DNA of 64,000 nucleotides. It comes from SZUA-430 sp965227535. Its GTDB lineage: Bacteria > Pseudomonadota > Alphaproteobacteria > Micropepsales > Micropepsaceae. Below the pieces are notes generated by a model. It ran no database searches. It saw only the letters and a program-made list of their open reading frames with translations, and was not told the origin of the DNA. The stretch is from assembly GCA_965227535.1 (NCBI GenBank), contig OZ245761.1, positions 5,022,001 through 5,086,000 of the forward strand, read 5' to 3'. Positions within the stretch are counted from its first letter, which is position 1, and each line of letters begins with the position of its first letter. Below are positions 61,717 to 64,000 of this stretch, piece after piece. Position numbers and translations under genes: made by a program.

Positions 61717-64000
61717 CTAGAAATTCACGCGGACGCCGGCGTAGTACGAGCGGCCGAAGATGTCGTAGTAGCCAGGCACAGTGTCCAAAGCCTGCGTACC
61801 CGACGTCTGCGACGGGAAGAAGGGCGGGTCTTTGTCCGCGACGTTGTTCACGCCGACATAAAGCCGGTAGTTCTCGCCGATGTCGAACGTGCCCTGGACA
61901 TCGTGATACCAGGCCTCATCGATGGTCACCGTCGAGAAAAACGGGCTCGATTGCGCTTCACCTATGTAGCGCATGTTCCACGCGAACGACCACGGCCCAA
62001 GCGCGTAGAGCACATTGACTTTGCCCTGCTTCTCAAGCCAACCCTGATCGCTGGTCGAGCCGCCGGCGAAGCCCAGCAGATCGACAAGCACCGGCGTCGA
62101 TCCCGGCGCGGAGGTGATCTGCGTGGCCTCGTCGTAGAGCGTGACCAGCGCATTCACGCGCAACGCGCCCATGTCGCCTTCTTCGCCGAGCAAATCGGCG
62201 ACTTCGAACACATAGCCCGCCTCGATATCCACGCCCTTAATGTCATAGCGTTGGATGTTCGAGATGATGTCGTCCACCCCGACCAGCGCAAGATTGTTGT
62301 ATGCCGCCGGATTCGGGTTAAGCGAAACGTTCGGGTTGAATCCACGCTGGATGAGTGAGCAGAACGTCGCGCGATCCGGCCCCGGCGTGTCGTAACAGAG
62401 ATTCGCGATCAACTGGCGGCCGGTCGTGTTGATCGCCTTGTCGAGTACGATGTCAAAGCGGTCCACCGTCAGGGTGAAGCCGGGAAGCAGATCCGGCGTC
62501 AGCACCAGGCCGTAGGTTAAGGTGTCAGCAACTTCCGGCGTCAAACTCGGATTGCCGGTGATGAAGCCGCCGACATTCTGCTGCACGGAGAGCGGCGGGT
62601 TATAGGCGCCGAGGTTGAACCCGTCCGCCAAACAGTTCGCCGCGCGCGTCGCCGGTGCATTGCCGCCGCCGATGTTGGCAGTCGCGCACGGATCCGAGAT
62701 CGTGCCGAAGGTCTGACCGCGACCGGACTGTTCGCCGGTGTTCGGCGCGCGTACAGCCCGCGCTTTGACACCGCGCAGCCTGAGGCCCTCGATCGGCTCC
62801 CACACGCCACCGTATTTCCACGTGTCGTAGCTGCCCTGACCCTCGGCATGCGTTGTACGATAGCTACCTTCGAAGCGTAGCTCCTTCGCCAATGTCACGT
62901 CCGACAGGATCGGGATCAGGACCTCGCCGAACGCTTCTTCCCACTTGTTCTGCGAGCGTGCGTCGCTGATCTGGTTGCCGATCACGGTCGCATTGTTGAT
63001 GACCGCATCGTAGTCGAGATCGCCCAGCGTGCGCCGCCACTCGCCGCCGGCCGCGACCTGCACAGAACCCGCGGGCAGCTCGAACAGCGAGCCGCTGAGA
63101 TAGACGACCGCGTCCTCCATCTCGTGCGAGCCGCGCTGTCCGGCCGACGTGGCCAAGTAGTTAGTCATGCGCTGCGTATAGCTGCCGGACACCGCGCCGC
63201 CGAACGGATTGATCGGGACGCAGCCCTGCGCGCGTGCAACCGGATTGGCGCACATGAAGTCCTCGCGGTCGGGCGTCGCCGGATTGTCCGCGATGCCCGA
63301 TGAGACGACGCGAAGACCCTCGTAGAGATGGGTCAAGTCGACGAGGCCGTTCGTGATGCTGTCCAGCGTCGTGCGGCCGAAAACATACGAAGCTTCCCAG
63401 TTCCACTCCGATCCGATGCCGAACAGTGAGTCGAAATCGCCCTTCACGCCTGCGGCGACACGTTGTGTCTGGCGCATATTGTCGGCGCCGCGCAGACCAA
63501 AGAAGTCAAGGCGTTGTTGCCACGACAATGCCGTATCGCCGCGCGCGACCATGGCCGCCCGGATGTCTTGCGCCGCCGGCACCAAGTTGATGCTTCCCGG
63601 TGTCGCCGACGGGATGAACGGGTTGTCGATGGGGATCGTCACTTCCAGACCGGGGAATGGCGGCGGGCCGCCGATGCCGTTCGTCGTCGACTGGAAGGGG
63701 TTTCCTTCGAAGGAACTGTCCGTCTTTGAAGAGCCGTAGTTCACCTCGACGAATGCTTGCGTGCGCGGCAGGAACTCGTACTCCCCTTCCGCCTGGAAGA
63801 GGATGCGCGACGTCGGCTGCGCAAGCGTGCGGCGCGGGTTGCGATTGTAGCCGTCGACCGCCGTCGTAAACGGTGTGACCCAAGCATTGTTGCGCAGCGT
63901 CCATCCCTGCTGTGGCAGGGCGTTGCCCGCGCCGATGATAAACGTTCCTTGCGGCGCAACCGCCGAGTAGGCGGCGGGACCGCGCACCGGCGCGTTGGGT
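61717..64000 (-). CDS. TonB-dependent outer-membrane receptor, C-terminal part (5' end beyond window)
   Basis: At least 761 residues of a TonB-dependent receptor read on the minus strand and remain open at the window edge, so the plug domain and signal peptide are missing. The C-terminus ends GRSYYAGVRVNF, the usual terminal Phe for BAM recognition. Many aromatic beta strands and paired extracellular Cys (PCATANIGGG, NCLADGFNL, LCYDTPGPDRATFC) fit the large Caulobacterales TonB-dependent class. The ligand is unknown. A clear rho-independent terminator follows. Confidence 0.93.
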   Translation of the reverse strand, partial: PNAPVRGPAAYSAVAPQGTFIIGAGNALPQQGWTLRNNAWVTPFTTAVDGYNRNPRRTLAQPTSRILFQAEGEYEFLPRTQAFVEVNYGSSKTDSSFEGNPFQSTTNGIGGPPPFPGLEVTIPIDNPFIPSATPGSINLVPAAQDIRAAMVARGDTALSWQQRLDFFGLRGADNMRQTQRVAAGVKGDFDSLFGIGSEWNWEASYVFGRTTLDSITNGLVDLTHLYEGLRVVSSGIADNPATPDREDFMCANPVARAQGCVPINPFGGAVSGSYTQRMTNYLATSAGQRGSHEMEDAVVYLSGSLFELPAGSVQVAAGGEWRRTLGDLDYDAVINNATVIGNQISDARSQNKWEEAFGEVLIPILSDVTLAKELRFEGSYRTTHAEGQGSYDTWKYGGVWEPIEGLRLRGVKARAVRAPNTGEQSGRGQTFGTISDPCATANIGGGNAPATRAANCLADGFNLGAYNPPLSVQQNVGGFITGNPSLTPEVADTLTYGLVLTPDLLPGFTLTVDRFDIVLDKAINTTGRQLIANLCYDTPGPDRATFCSLIQRGFNPNVSLNPNPAAYNNLALVGVDDIISNIQRYDIKGVDIEAGYVFEVADLLGEEGDMGALRVNALVTLYDEATQITSAPGSTPVLVDLLGFAGGSTSDQGWLEKQGKVNVLYALGPWSFAWNMRYIGEAQSSPFFSTVTIDEAWYHDVQGTFDIGENYRLYVGVNNVADKDPPFFPSQTSGTQALDTVPGYYDIFGRSYYAGVRVNF

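Overview
The window is GC-rich, densely coded DNA from an alphaproteobacterium, most likely Caulobacterales/Hyphomonadaceae. This is an inference from a PleC-like hybrid-free sensor kinase, a c-type cytochrome CcmE, the TonB-dependent receptor, a guaB-rsmB pair and the codon usage. No rRNA, tRNA, CRISPR array or insertion sequence is visible. Most gene neighbours overlap by 4 bp (ATGA/GTGA), so operon structure is clear.

Layout. 1-4.7 kb (minus strand): a secreted multi-domain CVNH/beta-gamma-crystallin protein cut by the window edge, rlmE-ppx, a secreted protein and a small methyltransferase. 4.85-12.2 kb (plus): guaB-rsmB, ccmE, degP and a two-component pair. 12.1-14.4 kb (minus): MFS carrier and FAH-family hydrolase. 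14.7-18 kb: HU and glnE. 18-25.9 kb (minus): a ParE-type toxin-antitoxin pair, an RND efflux pair, a lipoprotein and a Mur ligase (Mpl-like), divergent from ldcA. 26.8-29.6 kb (minus): a polyamine-type ABC importer (ATPase plus two permeases). 29.9-33.25 kb (plus): an accessory two-gene cassette, a patatin phospholipase followed by a three-TM protein with an OmpA-like C-terminus. 33.2-34.9 kb: speE and speD. 35-43 kb (minus): a complete kdp locus, including kdpF and another 29-residue membrane peptide. 43.4-48.7 kb (plus): a DUF559 nuclease gene bracketed by 49-bp inverted repeats, then two FAD oxidoreductases and a GcvT-like protein in one operon. 49.2-51.1 kb (minus): mtnB-mtnD-mtnC. 51.3-52.9 kb (plus): an ECF sigma factor, a membrane protein and a Spy/CpxP-like metal sensor. 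53-56.3 kb: a PotD-like binding protein, a small Ala/Pro-rich membrane protein and a glutamine-synthetase-like protein. 56.3-64 kb (minus): a PleC-like kinase, pepN and the C-terminal part of a TonB-dependent receptor.

How they fit together. Polyamine metabolism is a recurring theme. The importer genes (27-29.6 kb), spermidine synthesis (speE, speD), salvage of the methylthioadenosine by-product (mtnBCD), a spermidine/putrescine-type binding protein and a PuuA-like glutamine synthetase all lie within 30 kb, but as separate units. The main candidates for undescribed biology are the patatin/OmpA-like cassette inserted next to speE, the GS-like protein with altered metal ligands, the oxidoreductase-oxidoreductase-GcvT operon, the DUF559 gene with matching inverted-repeat arms, and the triple-CVNH secreted protein.
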